A stretch of 33,059 nucleotides of DNA from Marinilabiliales bacterium (GTDB taxonomy: Bacteria; Bacteroidota; Bacteroidia; Bacteroidales; F082): positions 1 through 33,059 of the forward strand of contig PKTA01000076.1 in the NCBI GenBank assembly GCA_002869365.1, written 5' to 3'. The first letter of the stretch is position 1; each line of letters begins with the position of its first letter. The translations under genes and the position numbers were made by a program. Below the pieces are notes generated by a model. It searched no databases. It had not been told where the DNA came from and saw only the letters and a list, made by a program, of their open reading frames with translations. Shown piece after piece: positions 32,698 to 33,059 of the stretch.

Positions 32698-33059
32698 TTA
32701 ACCGTAAATACTTATTTTGTCCAAGGCTTCCGGTTCTATTATTTCAATGTGTTTTCCATGAGTTTCAATTAGATCTTCTTTTTTAAAATCTTTGAGAATT
32801 CTCATTACACTTTCAACTGATAAGCCAACAAGGTCGGCCAAATCGTTACGTGATAGGGGAAGGCAAAATTTTGTTGATTTAAAAACTCTGTTTGATAAAC
32901 ACATCAGTAGGTCGGCAACCAGGCCGCTCGACTGTTTACGTGTTAAACTATAAAAGCGGCTATAAACCTGAGCAGCATTTTCGTTTTGAATACTTATAAT
33001 ATTAGCGGCAAATTTTGAATTATTGCGAAATAGAGTTTTAAAAACTTCCTTATCGATTA
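32698..33059 (-). CDS. Crp/Fnr-family transcriptional regulator (C-terminal part)
   Basis: Only the last 119 codons are in the window; the N-terminal sensor domain and start lie beyond the right edge. The visible part holds the dimerisation helix (about RNNSKFAANIISIQ to VADLLMCLS) and the winged helix-turn-helix (LSRNDLADLVGLSVESVMRI). The recognition helix VESVMR keeps Glu and Arg at the spacing used by FNR (E209, R213 in E. coli) to read TGA half-sites, with Met in place of Ser212. The ligand (oxygen, NO, nucleotide) cannot be judged without the N-terminus. It probably controls the Rieske/cytochrome genes just downstream. Confidence 0.9.
   Translation of the reverse strand, partial: IDKEVFKTLFRNNSKFAANIISIQNENAAQVYSRFYSLTRKQSSGLVADLLMCLSNRVFKSTKFCLPLSRNDLADLVGLSVESVMRILKDFKKEDLIETHGKHIEIIEPEALDKISIYG

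Overview
The window looks like chromosomal DNA of an AT-rich member of the phylum Bacteroidetes (Bacteroidota). The evidence is three proteins with type IX secretion (T9SS) C-terminal sorting domains, a TonB-dependent receptor with an N-terminal carboxypeptidase-like domain, a DUF4296 lipoprotein, TAnnTTTG promoter boxes in place of E. coli-type -10 boxes, no clear Shine-Dalgarno sequences, and the characteristic PyrC and long RecQ forms. There are no insertion sequences, prophage genes or CRISPR arrays. The assignment to phylum is inferred from gene content; I cannot place the genus.

Layout. 1-300: an initiator tRNA-Met with its terminator, preceded on the same strand by a degenerate tRNA-Met-like element carrying two perfect hairpins. 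404-2966 (+): era, der and an S4-domain RNA-binding protein. 3115-4155 (+): a lipoprotein endonuclease/exonuclease/phosphatase-family enzyme. 4167-6754 (-): polyprenol-phosphate glycosyltransferase, dihydroorotase (pyrC) and a YwqK/MORN-type lipoprotein. 6924-12998 (-): secreted lamin-tail protein, TonB-dependent receptor and secreted endonuclease I, which look like an extracellular nucleic-acid acquisition set. 13097-15004 (-): TPR sensor kinase. 15159-15499 (-): two overlapping small genes, one an unlisted 48-residue zinc ribbon. 15726-17352 (+): deoC and a T9SS-exported thioredoxin-like protein. 17335-20002 (-): recQ and a DUF4296 lipoprotein. 20162-22236 (+): kdsD, an AhpD-like protein and lptB, an LPS/envelope operon. 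22238-22975 (-): pssA. 23127-23711 (+): mobA. 23719-29365 (-): two soluble PAS/GAF hybrid histidine kinases. 29535-33059 (-): a fused cytochrome b/dodecaheme cytochrome c, a Rieske protein, and the 3' part of a Crp/Fnr-family regulator.

The most notable part is the right-hand end. A Rieske protein and a b6-like cytochrome b with its C-terminal extension fused to about 570 residues carrying twelve heme c motifs form a compact predicted quinol:cytochrome c oxidoreductase. In it the usual separate cytochrome c1 is replaced by a fused multiheme wire. Both genes start at TTG, and a half-conserved Fnr-like operator sits between them and the Crp/Fnr gene. The second theme is DNA scavenging: secreted nuclease, outer-membrane receptor, lamin-tail protein and, 3 kb away, deoxyribose-phosphate aldolase.
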